A program made the position numbers and the translations under genes. Source: CAVVKW01 sp963749035 (GTDB taxonomy: Bacteria; Verrucomicrobiota; Verrucomicrobiia; Chthoniobacterales; JAATET01). Taken from it: a DNA stretch of 64,000 nucleotides. Under the pieces are notes generated by a model. It was not told the DNA's origin. It saw only the letters and a program-made list of their open reading frames with translations, and made no database searches. Location: assembly GCA_963749035.1 (NCBI GenBank), contig CAVVKW010000004.1, positions 930,001 through 994,000 of the forward strand, given 5' to 3'. Shown here piece after piece: positions 25,871 to 34,648 of the stretch; position 1 is the stretch's first letter, and each line of letters starts with the position of its first letter.

Positions 25871-28360
25871 TCACCGCTTCCGACCACCCCCGCGCGCCCG
25901 TCCCGGAACGAAGTTTGTCCCCGCCGCTTTAGCCGGCTCCTCCCCCACACCCTCCGAATCCGTTCGCTGCTCCGCTTCCCCCTCCATTCCCAACACCTGC
26001 CAGAACTCCTTCGGCACGAGTTTTGGTTTCCACCGCGGATCCGACACCGTGCCGTTGGATTGATACTCGAAGAGTTTGCTCACCGGCAACAACACGATCC
26101 CGGGAATCCCCCGCGCGTTGATCCTCATCGACAGATCCAGTTGCCCGCTCGGGAATCCCACGCTCCCCTCGCCCGCCATTTCAAAGCCCTCCCCCTTGAT
26201 CTCCAAATTCTCCGTTCTCAACCTCTCTCGCCCAACCGTGAAATCCGCCGTCGCGAGACGCGCATTCTCGTGACCCGCCCCCGGAATAATCGAATCCAAC
26301 ACCTTCGATAACGGGCCGAACAACGGAATCTCCAGCACGTGACCATTGTCGACCCGGATTCGTCCGCGCCCCACCATCATCGACGGATTCCGCAGACTCG
26401 CGTCAAAACGATAGTCCCCGCTCAGCTTCCCCTTCGACCGATCGTAACCGAAATACAGATCCGTCAGCTTCGCAAAATCCACGTCGTCCAACGCGATCGC
26501 CACCGAGAAACTCGGGTCTTCCCGATCGATCGACACGGACGCGTCGATCTTCGCAGCTCCACCGTATAGCGTTGTCTTTTCGACGTTCGCCGTCAGTTGC
26601 CGCCCCGCTACCCGCACCCGCCCCTGCGTCGGGCCAAACTCCAAGTCCCGTTTCAGCAGCGTGTAGGACATCCCCCCGGGCGCGTCCACCTCGATCCGCA
26701 AATCGTTCCCCCCCGGATCTCCCATTTTGATCACGCCGTCCAGCCGGACGTCCGGAGGTCGGTTGAATCGGTAAGTTGCCACCGTTTCGGAGATCTTTGG
26801 GTTCACCCACATCAGCACCGCCGGCGCGTCCAACCCCTTCGACTCAATCCCGTCCAACCGAACCTCCTGCTTCCCGAAATCGTAGGTGAACGTCCCCGTC
26901 CCGACCCCGCCGTCCTTCCGAACGACGAAATCGTCGTAGCGAACCGCCCGGTCGGCCAGCACGAGCCGGGCCTCCGCCGAATCGATCCACACCCCCCGCA
27001 TCGCCGTCTTCCCCAGGCGCAGCGTCCCGTCGCCGGTCATGCTCTTGAATTTCAATTCCGGCCCGCTCAACGTGATCTCGACCACCGCGTTCTCAGCGAA
27101 CTCCATTCTCCCCAAAATCTCCCGCTCCTTCGGACCCAATACCGGCATCAGCTCCAGCGGATCAACGTCCAAGTCCCCCCGCACTTGAAACCCACCCGGA
27201 CCACCCATCACGTCTGCGGCAATCGTTCCCGAGCCGACCCCCACCACGAGGTCCTGAACGAAGAACCTCACTCCGTCGGCCGAGAAACTCCCCGTGACGT
27301 TACTCACCTCGATCTCCTTAAACTCCAGCGCCCCGCTCTCCGCCCGCCCGACCGCCTTCCACGCCAACCGACCATCCCTCCGCTTCAGCTCCACCCGCGC
27401 ACCCAATTTCGGTTCACCGCCAAACACCAAGCCGGTCGTCGCCCCGGAAGCATCAACCAACGCCAGGATCGGCTCCGGCGCGACGGACCCACTCACCGTC
27501 ATCGAACCACTCTCCGCTTCCGCCAGCCACGTCCCCGACCCCTTCAGATTTGCCGACGGCCCGCTGACATCCACGTTCGAGATCCGCACCCCACCTTCCG
27601 CGTATTCACCATCCGCCGAAACGTCATCGAACTCGAAGTCCCGAAACTTCACCGCACCCAGACGCACCTTCACCTGCTCCGCCCGCAGCGTCGCCAGATC
27701 CGCCAGATTACCCGAGACCTCCGCCTCGATCTGCGGCGAACCCTCGAACCGAATCTCTTCGAAAATGGCCAGTGCCCGCCGCACCGACCGCGCCACCGCC
27801 TCCGGATCATGGTCCCCCTCCGGCTCCGGTAATTCCAGCTTCTCCGGATTCAACAAACGCCCGCGCAACGCGATCCGGACGTCCCCCAACCGCGCCTCCA
27901 GGCTGGTGATGAACACCTGACCCGGCAGCAGCTTGACGTCCGCCGCGATCCCGGCCACCCGCACGACATCCGGCTCTCGCCCGTCCTCCGCGAACGGGAT
28001 TGCCGCCTCACCGTTCTCCACCCTTACCGCGTCGACCTCGACCCTTCGCCCGACCAAACTCGCCAGATTCAGAGCCAACGCGACCTCGTCCACCTTTGCG
28101 ATCAGTTCGTCGCCGGGGCCGGGACGGAAAACTTTCACGCCCTCAGCCAGCAACCCGTCGAAAACCGAGAACCGCAACCGACCGATCTCCACCCGGGCCG
28201 CCGGGCCGCTCAGTGCCGCCGCGACTCGCTCCCGCAGCCGCGCGTCGAGCCCGAAAAACTGCAGGTAAACTAGCGCCGCCGGGACCGCGATCAACACCAG
28301 TGCGGCGAACAACTTCACCGACGTCGTGAGCCAACGCCATGAACGCCTACGATTTACCAC
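25871..28360 (-). CDS. AsmA-like envelope protein
   Basis: A protein of about 829 residues with one N-terminal membrane helix (SVKLFAALVLIAVPAALVYL at about 14-33) and then a long run of beta strands with repeats such as LRFSVFDGLLAEGVKV and LNLASLVGRRVEVDAVRV, typical of AsmA/TamB-like proteins. The C-terminal part (GRGRIRVDNGHVLEIPLFGP) matches the AsmA_2 type region. Such proteins are thought to bridge the periplasm and move lipids. GTG at 28360 was chosen because the frame upstream is Arg/Gly-rich and overlaps the permease. It is last in the minus-strand sugar-transport run. Confidence 0.8.
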   Translation of the reverse strand: MVNRRRSWRWLTTSVKLFAALVLIAVPAALVYLQFFGLDARLRERVAAALSGPAARVEIGRLRFSVFDGLLAEGVKVFRPGPGDELIAKVDEVALALNLASLVGRRVEVDAVRVENGEAAIPFAEDGREPDVVRVAGIAADVKLLPGQVFITSLEARLGDVRIALRGRLLNPEKLELPEPEGDHDPEAVARSVRRALAIFEEIRFEGSPQIEAEVSGNLADLATLRAEQVKVRLGAVKFRDFEFDDVSADGEYAEGGVRISNVDVSGPSANLKGSGTWLAEAESGSMTVSGSVAPEPILALVDASGATTGLVFGGEPKLGARVELKRRDGRLAWKAVGRAESGALEFKEIEVSNVTGSFSADGVRFFVQDLVVGVGSGTIAADVMGGPGGFQVRGDLDVDPLELMPVLGPKEREILGRMEFAENAVVEITLSGPELKFKSMTGDGTLRLGKTAMRGVWIDSAEARLVLADRAVRYDDFVVRKDGGVGTGTFTYDFGKQEVRLDGIESKGLDAPAVLMWVNPKISETVATYRFNRPPDVRLDGVIKMGDPGGNDLRIEVDAPGGMSYTLLKRDLEFGPTQGRVRVAGRQLTANVEKTTLYGGAAKIDASVSIDREDPSFSVAIALDDVDFAKLTDLYFGYDRSKGKLSGDYRFDASLRNPSMMVGRGRIRVDNGHVLEIPLFGPLSKVLDSIIPGAGHENARLATADFTVGRERLRTENLEIKGEGFEMAGEGSVGFPSGQLDLSMRINARGIPGIVLLPVSKLFEYQSNGTVSDPRWKPKLVPKEFWQVLGMEGEAEQRTDSEGVGEEPAKAAGTNFVPGRARGGGRKR

Positions 28361-28422
28361 CCCTCTACCTAATCCGTCCCGCCGAAGAACGGCAATCCTG
28401 ATGCGGCCCCGCCTGCCCCCAA

Positions 28423-29250
28423 CTAATTGGCTGTCGTCCCCGTCGTCAGTCCCTCGACGATCCGCCGCTGAAACACCGCCACCAGCACCAGCAACGGCGC
28501 CACGCTCACCACGATCGCCGCCGCGATCATCCCCCACGGCAACTCGAACAAACTCCCACCGCTCAACCCCGCGATCGCCACCGTAATCGTCTGCGCCTCC
28601 GCCCGCGGCAGAAACGTCAGCGCGAGCAGGAACTCATTCCACGCCGCGATGAATACCAGCAATCCAGCCGTCACCAATCCCGGTCCCGACAAGGGCAGAA
28701 TCAAATACCACAACGTCCGAAAACGCCCCAACCCATCGATGATTCCCGCCTCGTCAATCTCGCGCGGAATCGTCCGGAAGAACGCGGTCAAAAACAAAAT
28801 CCCGATCGGCAGATTGAACGCCGCGTAGGGCACGATCAGCGAAAGCGGGTGGTTCGTTAGACCCAACCAACGAACCACTTCATACAACGGGAAGAAAAAC
28901 GCGATCATCGGAAAGAACGACACCGCCACCAACAACCCAACGACCGCCCCGCCGCCCCGTGGCCGCAGCCTCGCGAACGAATACGCCGCCGGAACACTCA
29001 CCGCCAGACACAGCACCGTCGCGCACGCGCTGATGAAAAAGCTGTTCCAAAGGAACCTCGCAAACGGCCGCCGCGCGAAGAGCTCCACGTAATGCGTCAG
29101 TGTCCAGTCCCCCGGCCAATACGTCACCGGCAGCTGCGTAATCTCCGCGTTCGTCTTGAACGAGGTCACGACCTGCCACCAGAGCGGGCCCAAACACCAC
29201 CCCAGCAACCCAATTAGTGCCACCCCGCCCCAAAAGATTCGCGTCCTCAT
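28423..29250 (-). CDS. Carbohydrate ABC transporter permease, MalG type
   Basis: A 275-residue membrane protein with six helices. The coupling (EAA) loop reads EIDEAGIIDGLGRFRTLWYL and is followed by ILPLSGPGL, typical of the CUT1 sugar family (MalG/UgpE). N-terminal VTSFKTNAEITQLP and YWPGDWTLTHYVELF are also typical. It partners the permease that ends 10 bases upstream. The imported sugar is unknown. Confidence 0.93.
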   Translation of the reverse strand: MRTRIFWGGVALIGLLGWCLGPLWWQVVTSFKTNAEITQLPVTYWPGDWTLTHYVELFARRPFARFLWNSFFISACATVLCLAVSVPAAYSFARLRPRGGGAVVGLLVAVSFFPMIAFFFPLYEVVRWLGLTNHPLSLIVPYAAFNLPIGILFLTAFFRTIPREIDEAGIIDGLGRFRTLWYLILPLSGPGLVTAGLLVFIAAWNEFLLALTFLPRAEAQTITVAIAGLSGGSLFELPWGMIAAAIVVSVAPLLVLVAVFQRRIVEGLTTGTTAN

Positions 29251-29260
29251 CCTTTCAACC

Positions 29261-30154
29261 TCACCGCTCCTCCCGCCCGAGCAGCCACCAGATCGCCACC
29301 GTCATCACCGCCATCACCGCCGCGCCCACCACCAACAACGCCGATCCGTAACCGAAATCCAAATACCGCATGAAGTTCCGGTAGGTGTAGAGCGCGACCG
29401 TCTCCGTCGCCCCGCCTGGCCCGCCTCCGGTCATCACGTAAACCAGGTCGAAAATCCCGAACGACTGCAGCGCCCGGAACAACACCGCAACGAAGATCGT
29501 TGGCCTGAGCAACGGTAACGTCACCCGGCAAAACTGCTGCCAGCGATTCGCGCCGTCGATCGCCGCCGCCTCATAAAGCTGCCCCGGAATCGTTTGCAAG
29601 CCCGCCAGCAGCAAGATCGTGATGAACGGCGTCGTCTTCCACACGTCCGCCAACACCAGCGCGGTAAACGCCGACCCGGGCTCACCCAGCCACACCACCG
29701 GGCTCTCGATCAACCCCGCCCCCCGCAGCAGGTCGTTCACCACCCCAAACTGGTCGTTGAAGATCCAGATCCACCCCAAAGCCAGCGCCGACGTCGGCAG
29801 CACCCAAGGCACCAACGCCGCCGTTCGCGCCAAACCCCGCCCGATCGGTGAATGATGAACGACCAGCGCCGCCGCCAACCCGAGAACCAATTCGGTCCCG
29901 ACTGCCAACCCCGTAAATACCAACGTCCGCCCGACAGTCTCCCAGAAGTGAGCGTCCACCGCCAACCGCTGATAATTCAGTAGACCGGAAAATTCCGGCC
30001 GCAGCTCCGTCGCGAGGTTTTGCGTAAAGAAGCTCAGGCCGATCGTCCGCAGCACCGGATACACCGCCACCACCCCCACCAACACCAACGCCGGCACCAG
30101 CATCCCCCAGGCCACCCACTTCTCGCGATCCGCCATTCCCCGATTCATGCCCAA
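29261..30154 (-). CDS. Carbohydrate ABC transporter permease, MalF type
   Basis: A 297-residue membrane protein with six helices and the EAA loop YEAAAIDGANRWQQFCRVTL leading to PLLRPTIF. It carries the CUT1 features WVLPTSALALGWIWIFNDQ and VYVMTGGGPGGATETV. With the MalG-type partner and the upstream binding protein it makes a sugar importer. A second ATG at 30136 is an alternative start. Confidence 0.93.
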   Translation of the reverse strand: MGMNRGMADREKWVAWGMLVPALVLVGVVAVYPVLRTIGLSFFTQNLATELRPEFSGLLNYQRLAVDAHFWETVGRTLVFTGLAVGTELVLGLAAALVVHHSPIGRGLARTAALVPWVLPTSALALGWIWIFNDQFGVVNDLLRGAGLIESPVVWLGEPGSAFTALVLADVWKTTPFITILLLAGLQTIPGQLYEAAAIDGANRWQQFCRVTLPLLRPTIFVAVLFRALQSFGIFDLVYVMTGGGPGGATETVALYTYRNFMRYLDFGYGSALLVVGAAVMAVMTVAIWWLLGREER

Positions 30155-30179
30155 CGAAACAGGAATTCACTTCGGCGCG

Positions 30180-30198
30180 CTTTCGCGTCTTCGCGTGA
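30180..30198 (+). repeat. Dispersed period-8 repeat, copy 4 (partial)
   Basis: Only the second arm: CTTTCGCGT, CTTCGCGT, GA. It lies in the 49-base gap between the binding-protein and MalF genes, on the strand opposite to transcription, unlike the other copies. Confidence 0.7.
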
Positions 30199-30203
30199 GA
30201 CCC

Positions 30204-31454
30204 TCATTCCGCAACCTCCCCGCCCGTCAGCAATGCCGTCTCCCTCGCCGCCGCCCGCAGAGCCTCCGCCGGTTCGGCCTGACCGGTGATCGCCGCGCTC
30301 AGATGTCGTTGCAGAATGTCCGACGCCTGCGCGTATTGTGGGATGCTTGGCCGCGGAGTCGTCCGCCGAAGCACGTCGTAAAGTTCCGCCTGCATCGGAT
30401 CCTTCGACTCTTCGTAAAAACTCCGCCGCGCCGGCTGCAAGCCGATCCGGTCGTTCATGAATCCTACCGATTCCGGCGAACTCACAAACTCAATTAGCTT
30501 CCAGGCCGCGTCTCTCGACGACGTCCCCCTGACGATGCAAAACCCCGCGCCGCCCAAAGTCGCGGCGGACTCGCCCGCCGGATTCGCGGGCATCGGCGCG
30601 ATCCCCACCCGCTTCAGCAGCGGCGACTCATCCGCCGCCAGCGACTTGTAAACGTACGGCCAATTTCGCAGGAACACCGCACCGCCCCCCTGAAACACCA
30701 TCCGACTGTCTTCCTCGGCGTAGGTCGTCACCCCCGGCGGCGAGATTGTCCCGACCGCGTCGCTTAAAAATGTCAACGCCTCCACCGCCGCCGACTCCGC
30801 CAACCCGATCCGGCCCGTCTCCGCGTCGATCCACGTCCCGCCATACCCCTTCAAAATTTCCAAATAGTTACAGACCAGTCCTTCGTATTGCTTCCCCTGC
30901 CACACGTATCCCCACCGCCCATCACCCCGCAATTGCTTCGAGACTTCTCGCAGCTCGGCGAAGGTCTTCGGCACTCCACGCCCTGCCGCCTCCAGCAAAT
31001 CCTTCCGGTAGTAAAGCAGCCCACCGTTCAACTGAGTTGGCACCCGGTAGATCCGCCCGTCCACCGTCGCCCCCGCGATGCTCGCGGGAACGAAGTCATC
31101 CCACTCGTCCCACCGATCCGTCAGATCCTCCAGCCAGCCCGCCGCAGCAAACTTCGGCACCCAGATCACGTCCGCGTACACCAGATCGTAGTCGTGACTC
31201 CCCGCCAACAACGAGTTCACGTAGAGATCCTCCCGGGCATCCGTTGCCGCCGGGCCCTCGACCAGGTTGACCCGGATCCCCGGATTCGCCCTCTCAAACC
31301 GATCGAACAACTCGCGCCACGCCCCCCGCCCGTCCGGCTCCATCAATACGGACAACGTCGTTTCGCCACTCTCGTCCGGCCGTTCACCGCACCCCGCCAG
31401 TAGTGAGACGATGGCTCCCGCGATGATGCCGACTGCCCGAATCGCTCCTCCCAT
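30204..31454 (-). CDS. Sugar-binding lipoprotein of ABC transporter
   Basis: A 416-residue protein with a lipoprotein signal (IVSLLAGC, lipid Cys near 22). It has the CUT1 binding-protein pattern: FERANPGIRVNLVEGPAATD, DLVYADVIWVPKFAAAGWLEDLT read in two parts, VPTQLNGGLLYYRKDLLE and the helical C-terminal lobe with AWKLIEFVSSPESVGFMNDR. It captures a sugar at the outer face of the inner membrane for the two permeases downstream. No ATPase is in this operon, so a shared MsmK/UgpC-type ATPase encoded elsewhere would be needed. Confidence 0.93.
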   Translation of the reverse strand: MGGAIRAVGIIAGAIVSLLAGCGERPDESGETTLSVLMEPDGRGAWRELFDRFERANPGIRVNLVEGPAATDAREDLYVNSLLAGSHDYDLVYADVIWVPKFAAAGWLEDLTDRWDEWDDFVPASIAGATVDGRIYRVPTQLNGGLLYYRKDLLEAAGRGVPKTFAELREVSKQLRGDGRWGYVWQGKQYEGLVCNYLEILKGYGGTWIDAETGRIGLAESAAVEALTFLSDAVGTISPPGVTTYAEEDSRMVFQGGGAVFLRNWPYVYKSLAADESPLLKRVGIAPMPANPAGESAATLGGAGFCIVRGTSSRDAAWKLIEFVSSPESVGFMNDRIGLQPARRSFYEESKDPMQAELYDVLRRTTPRPSIPQYAQASDILQRHLSAAITGQAEPAEALRAAARETALLTGGEVAE

Positions 31455-31481
31455 CGCTCTACGTGCCCGTCGGCGTATCCC

Positions 31482-32321
31482 TCACAACCGCCTCGTCTTG
31501 GAAAGATTACGAACTCTCACCTGCGGAAGATCCTCATACTGCTCGCGTATCGCGACCATCTCCGGATCGTCCGGCCCCCGGAAGCTCGCCAGAGTGTCCA
31601 TCGCCGCGCGGTAGTAACTCTCCGCCTGCTTGTATCGTTTACGCGCGTTATACACCGCCGCCAGATTCGACATCGACTGAGCGACCTCCGGGTGCCGCCC
31701 ACCAAAATTTTCTTCCCGGATCGCCAGTGCCATCAGGTGAAAATCTTCGGCCTGATCGAATTTTCGCTGCTCCGTCAGCGCCACACCTAGATTGTTAGCG
31801 AGCACCGCGACCTCCGGGTGACGTGAGCCGTGGAGGCTCTGAGCCTCCTTGAGGGCCTGACGATAAGAGTGCTCGGCCGCCACCATCTCGCCGGCCGCCT
31901 TCTGCAGTGAACCAAGGTTGCTCAGCATTGCCGGAATCTGCGACCGATCCTGCGCACTCTCCATCGACTCGATCGCCAACCGGTAAAACCGCACCGTCGT
32001 CTCCCGGTCGACCCGACCCTCCGACACCGTGGCGAGCTTCGTCGCAATCCGCGCGACCACCGCGTGGTTCCGCGCGCCCCTCGCGATCTTCATCGCCTCT
32101 CCGAAGCACCGAATTGCGTCGTCCATCGTCCCGTTGGCCTGATGAATGTCCCCCGTGATTTCCAGGGCATCCTGCAGTCGCTGCGGCCTCCCCTGAAAGA
32201 CCTGCACGGCAGCTTGCTCGAAATTCCGCGCCGCAGTCCCGCGTTGTTCGATCGACTCCTCGGCCTGCCGCCGTTCGAGATCACGGCAAAGCTGCTCCCA
32301 CAGATTTCCGGTGTTCTGCAT
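31482..32321 (-). CDS. Tetratricopeptide repeat protein
   Basis: About 279 residues, nearly all TPR. At least four kinesin-light-chain-like units can be read: MDDAIRCFGEAMKIARGARN, MVAAEHSYRQALKEAQSLHG, FDQAEDFHLMALAIREENFG and YKQAESYYRAAMDTLASFRG, with HPEVA..L.NL between units. It has no signal peptide. It leads the minus-strand run that includes the sugar transporter, so it may scaffold or sense, which is inference. ATG at 32321 is preferred; an earlier start at 32426 adds an unlike extension. Confidence 0.85.
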   Translation of the reverse strand: MQNTGNLWEQLCRDLERRQAEESIEQRGTAARNFEQAAVQVFQGRPQRLQDALEITGDIHQANGTMDDAIRCFGEAMKIARGARNHAVVARIATKLATVSEGRVDRETTVRFYRLAIESMESAQDRSQIPAMLSNLGSLQKAAGEMVAAEHSYRQALKEAQSLHGSRHPEVAVLANNLGVALTEQRKFDQAEDFHLMALAIREENFGGRHPEVAQSMSNLAAVYNARKRYKQAESYYRAAMDTLASFRGPDDPEMVAIREQYEDLPQVRVRNLSKTRRL

Positions 32322-32358
32322 ACCAGTGAAGCCTAACGCCGTTTCCCGAACGCACCCA

Positions 32359-32371
32359 GCAAGAATCTTGC
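32359..32371. promoter_or_regulatory. Perfect palindrome upstream of TPR gene
   Basis: GCAAGA-A-TCTTGC is a perfect 13-base palindrome 38 bases before the TPR ATG (minus strand). It may be an operator half-pair or a small hairpin; no known protein is assigned. Confidence 0.35.
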
Positions 32372-32376
32372 GAGCA

Positions 32377-32391
32377 ACGGAAACGTTTTCA
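32377..32391. promoter_or_regulatory. LacI-family operator-like site
   Basis: ACGGAAACGTTTTCA is centred on CG and fits the LacI/CcpA-type consensus WTGNAANCGNWWNCA with one mismatch. It stands before the TPR gene and thus before the sugar-importer operon, where LacI-family repressors normally act. No LacI regulator is in the window. Confidence 0.45.
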
Positions 32392-32480
32392 CCGGAGCAG
32401 TTTAAATAATCACCCGCCCCACGCAAAAAGTCTGGTCAACATACACGCAGAACGTTTGTCTCCTCCGAAACCAACACCAC

Positions 32481-32555
32481 ATGCACAGCATATTCTACAT
32501 CATCGGAGTCATCGTCGTCATCGTCGTCATTCTTAAGCTCCTCGGACTTTTTTAG
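32481..32555 (+). CDS. Small hydrophobic peptide (24 residues)
   Basis: ATG to TAG encodes a 24-residue peptide that is almost all Ile/Val/Leu with one Lys near the end (HSIFYIIGVIVVIVVILKLL at 2-21). It would form a single membrane helix. A strong intrinsic terminator follows 32 bases later on the same strand, so the unit is probably transcribed. There is no clear Shine-Dalgarno sequence. Peptides of this size and pattern are common in bacterial genomes but mostly unstudied. Confidence 0.5.
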   Translation: MHSIFYIIGVIVVIVVILKLLGLF

Positions 32556-32586
32556 GCCGAGACCCAATTCAAATTTCAATCCGCGG

Positions 32587-32616
32587 AGGCGAGGTTCGTA
32601 ACGAACCTCGCCTTTG
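32587..32616 (+). terminator. Intrinsic terminator after the small peptide gene
   Basis: A 12-pair perfect stem AGGCGAGGTTCG / CGAACCTCGCCT with loop TAA, followed by TTGTG. The T run is short but the stem is very stable. It fits the plus-strand unit and could also act on the minus-strand HAD gene. Confidence 0.7.
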
Positions 32617-32667
32617 TGCGTCGTGGAAGCCAGGTCACCGGCCAAAGTGCCAACGAAAGTGCCACGA

Positions 32668-33294
32668 TCAAGATCCGGCGATCCCGAGCATCCCTCGGAT
32701 CGTCCGCTCGGCAGGTTCGTGGTTGCGCCAGTCGTAAACCAATCCCCGCAATCCAGCCGCCTCCGCCGCCGCGATATTTTCAGCCAGATCATCGACGAAC
32801 ACCGCACGACCCGGATTGATCCCGAACTGGCAGATCGCTCGCTCGTGAATCTCTCCCTCGGGCTTGAGCGCACCGACCTGGTAGGAATACACCGCGTCTC
32901 GAACGGTTCCGAACACCGGATAAGTCCGCAAAATGTGGTCGACGTGAATGCACGATATGTTCGACAGCAAATACGTCGGAACGCCCCGCTCACTCAGTTC
33001 CGTGGCAAATCTGGTCATGGGCAAATTCTCCGTAAAGATATCCCGCCAGACCTTTAAAAAACTTTCGTCCGTGCCGCTGTGCTGAAAAGCCGACCGCGCA
33101 ATTCTCAGAAACTCCACCCGGTCGATCCTGCCACCTTCCAACTCCGCCTTTGCCGCCGCGATCGGCCCCGCCGCTGGCAGTTCGTCCAATCCACCTTCGT
33201 CCGCCAGACGTCTCGCCGCGATCAGGTAGTCGAACCGCAGCAGAACATTTCCGACGTCGAAGATGACCGAGTCGACCTCGCTCCGCCCGCTCAC
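32668..33294 (-). CDS. HAD-superfamily phosphatase
   Basis: A 208-residue HAD hydrolase of the YihX/GEPH kind. Motif I is DSVIFDVGNVLLRFD near 8-22 (D...N variant of DxDxT), motif II TYLLSNIS near 107, motif III Lys in GALKPEGEIHE near 146 and motif IV VFVDDLAENI near 165. It dephosphorylates a sugar phosphate or nucleotide. GTG at 33294 lies 11 bases after the MFS stop and follows a G-rich ribosome binding site, so the two form an operon. Confidence 0.88.
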   Translation of the reverse strand: MSGRSEVDSVIFDVGNVLLRFDYLIAARRLADEGGLDELPAAGPIAAAKAELEGGRIDRVEFLRIARSAFQHSGTDESFLKVWRDIFTENLPMTRFATELSERGVPTYLLSNISCIHVDHILRTYPVFGTVRDAVYSYQVGALKPEGEIHERAICQFGINPGRAVFVDDLAENIAAAEAAGLRGLVYDWRNHEPAERTIRGMLGIAGS

Positions 33295-33305
33295 CCGACC
33301 CCCGC

Positions 33306-34526
33306 TCACGCTTCTTTCGGTTCTTCGCCGCCGACCAGCGCACCCCGGGATCGCGGCAGCGCCAGCGTGAGCAGAATTCCCACCCCGACCAAAGCTGCGC
33401 CCGCCCACAGCGGCGTCTGCGCGTAAGCTTCCCGCCCGCGACCCACGTCGAAACTCAACAGCCAACCAGCAATGGCCGGACCCACCCACCGCGCAGCACT
33501 CCCCGCGGATTGCATCAGTCCCAAGCCTCTCCCCTGCCAATCTTGATCCACGCTCCTCGAGCCCAAGCCGGTCAGCGTGGGCATCAGCAAGCTGTTTCCA
33601 ATCGCAACGCCGACGCTAAAGATTATGAGACTCGTCAGCCCCGCTGCCATGGGCAATGCCAGCAACCCACCGCAAAGCACCACCGCTCCTGCCGTCGCCA
33701 GCCGCGCCTCACCAAACCGCTTCACCAGACGCCCAATCAGCCCACCCTGGATCACCACGCCCACCAATCCCATCACCGCCAGAATGTTCCCGGTGTGCAG
33801 TTCGTTCATCCCGAACTTGTGGAAAAGGAACAACGCGAAAACGAACGTCATCATCGAAAAGCCCGTGATCAGACAGAAGTATGTTGCCGTCACCAGCGAG
33901 TAAGTCCGGCGGTCGCTGTGGTTAAACACCGCGAAAATTGACTCCCGCTTCTCCGCCCCCCTTCGCTCTTTCGGCAGAGTCTCCGGTAAAATCGTCAGCA
34001 CCAAAAATGCATTCAAAAACGCCAACCCCGCCGCGAAAAACATCGGCGCCTCGTAGGAGAAAGTCGCGCTGAGAATTCCCCCGATGGCCGGTCCAAAGAC
34101 GAAACCTAAACCAAACGCCGCCCCGATCAACCCCATTGCCTTCGAGCGCTCTTCCTTCGTCGTGATGTCCGCCACGTAAGCCTGGGCCGTCCCGATGTTC
34201 CCACCGGCAAATCCGTCGATCAACCGCGCCGCAAACAACATCCACAGCGTCGTCGCGAAGCCCATCAACATGAACCCACCAGCCGTCCCGAGAATGCTGA
34301 CGAACAACACCGGCTTCCGCCCGACGCGATCCGAAATCATCCCCCAGATCGGCGCCGCAAAAAACTGAGCGAACGAAAACGCCGCGATCAGTAACCCGTT
34401 CTGCACCGGCGTTGCGTCGTAGTGCTCCGCGTAACGCGGCAACACCGGAATCACGATCCCGAACCCCACCATATCGATGAAGATCGTCAGGAAAATAATT
34501 CCCAGCTGAGCCCGCTTGGTCGTCAT
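33306..34526 (-). CDS. MFS transporter, TetA-like drug/H+ antiporter
   Basis: A 406-residue protein with twelve helices. MFS motif A reads GMISDRVGRKPVLFV near 62-76, and the motif C-like region in helix 5 is GLGFVFGPAIGGIL near 139-152. It is most like the tetracycline exporters and related 12-helix antiporters (TCR/Tet family). A drug substrate cannot be claimed; many TetA-like proteins export metabolites. It is followed by the HAD phosphatase gene. Confidence 0.9.
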   Translation of the reverse strand: MTTKRAQLGIIFLTIFIDMVGFGIVIPVLPRYAEHYDATPVQNGLLIAAFSFAQFFAAPIWGMISDRVGRKPVLFVSILGTAGGFMLMGFATTLWMLFAARLIDGFAGGNIGTAQAYVADITTKEERSKAMGLIGAAFGLGFVFGPAIGGILSATFSYEAPMFFAAGLAFLNAFLVLTILPETLPKERRGAEKRESIFAVFNHSDRRTYSLVTATYFCLITGFSMMTFVFALFLFHKFGMNELHTGNILAVMGLVGVVIQGGLIGRLVKRFGEARLATAGAVVLCGGLLALPMAAGLTSLIIFSVGVAIGNSLLMPTLTGLGSRSVDQDWQGRGLGLMQSAGSAARWVGPAIAGWLLSFDVGRGREAYAQTPLWAGAALVGVGILLTLALPRSRGALVGGEEPKEA

Positions 34527-34533
34527 CGGGTTA

Positions 34534-34568
34534 GTCTAAAGTTGAGACCTCAGGGTTGAGAGTCGAAC
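34534..34568. repeat. GTTGAGA heptamer array, left arm
   Basis: Five period-7 units, GTCTAAA-GTTGAGA-CCTCAGG-GTTGAGA-GTCGAAC, where every second unit is GTTGAGA. It starts seven bases upstream of the MFS ATG. Its inverse, TCTCAAC, appears at 34614-34641. Confidence 0.65.
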
Positions 34569-34613
34569 GCCGCTCCTTGTGAAATCGAGGCGAAGCCGGG
34601 AAGTCCGAATCGC

Positions 34614-34641
34614 TCTCAACTAATGACTCTCTACTAACAAC
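34614..34641. repeat. TCTCAAC heptamer array, right arm
   Basis: Four period-7 units, TCTCAAC-TAATGAC-TCTCTAC-TAACAAC, inverted relative to the array at 34534. The two enclose 45 bases between the fmdB-like and MFS genes. Confidence 0.6.
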
Positions 34642-34648
34642 GGCATCA

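Noticed and set aside
26597..27832. 411-codon frame on the plus strand
   Set aside because: Antisense to the AsmA-like gene; Arg/Pro/His-rich composition, no domain.
34534..34641. CRISPR-like array
   Set aside because: The units are only 7 bases with no spacers of constant length; they are short tandem arrays in two orientations.
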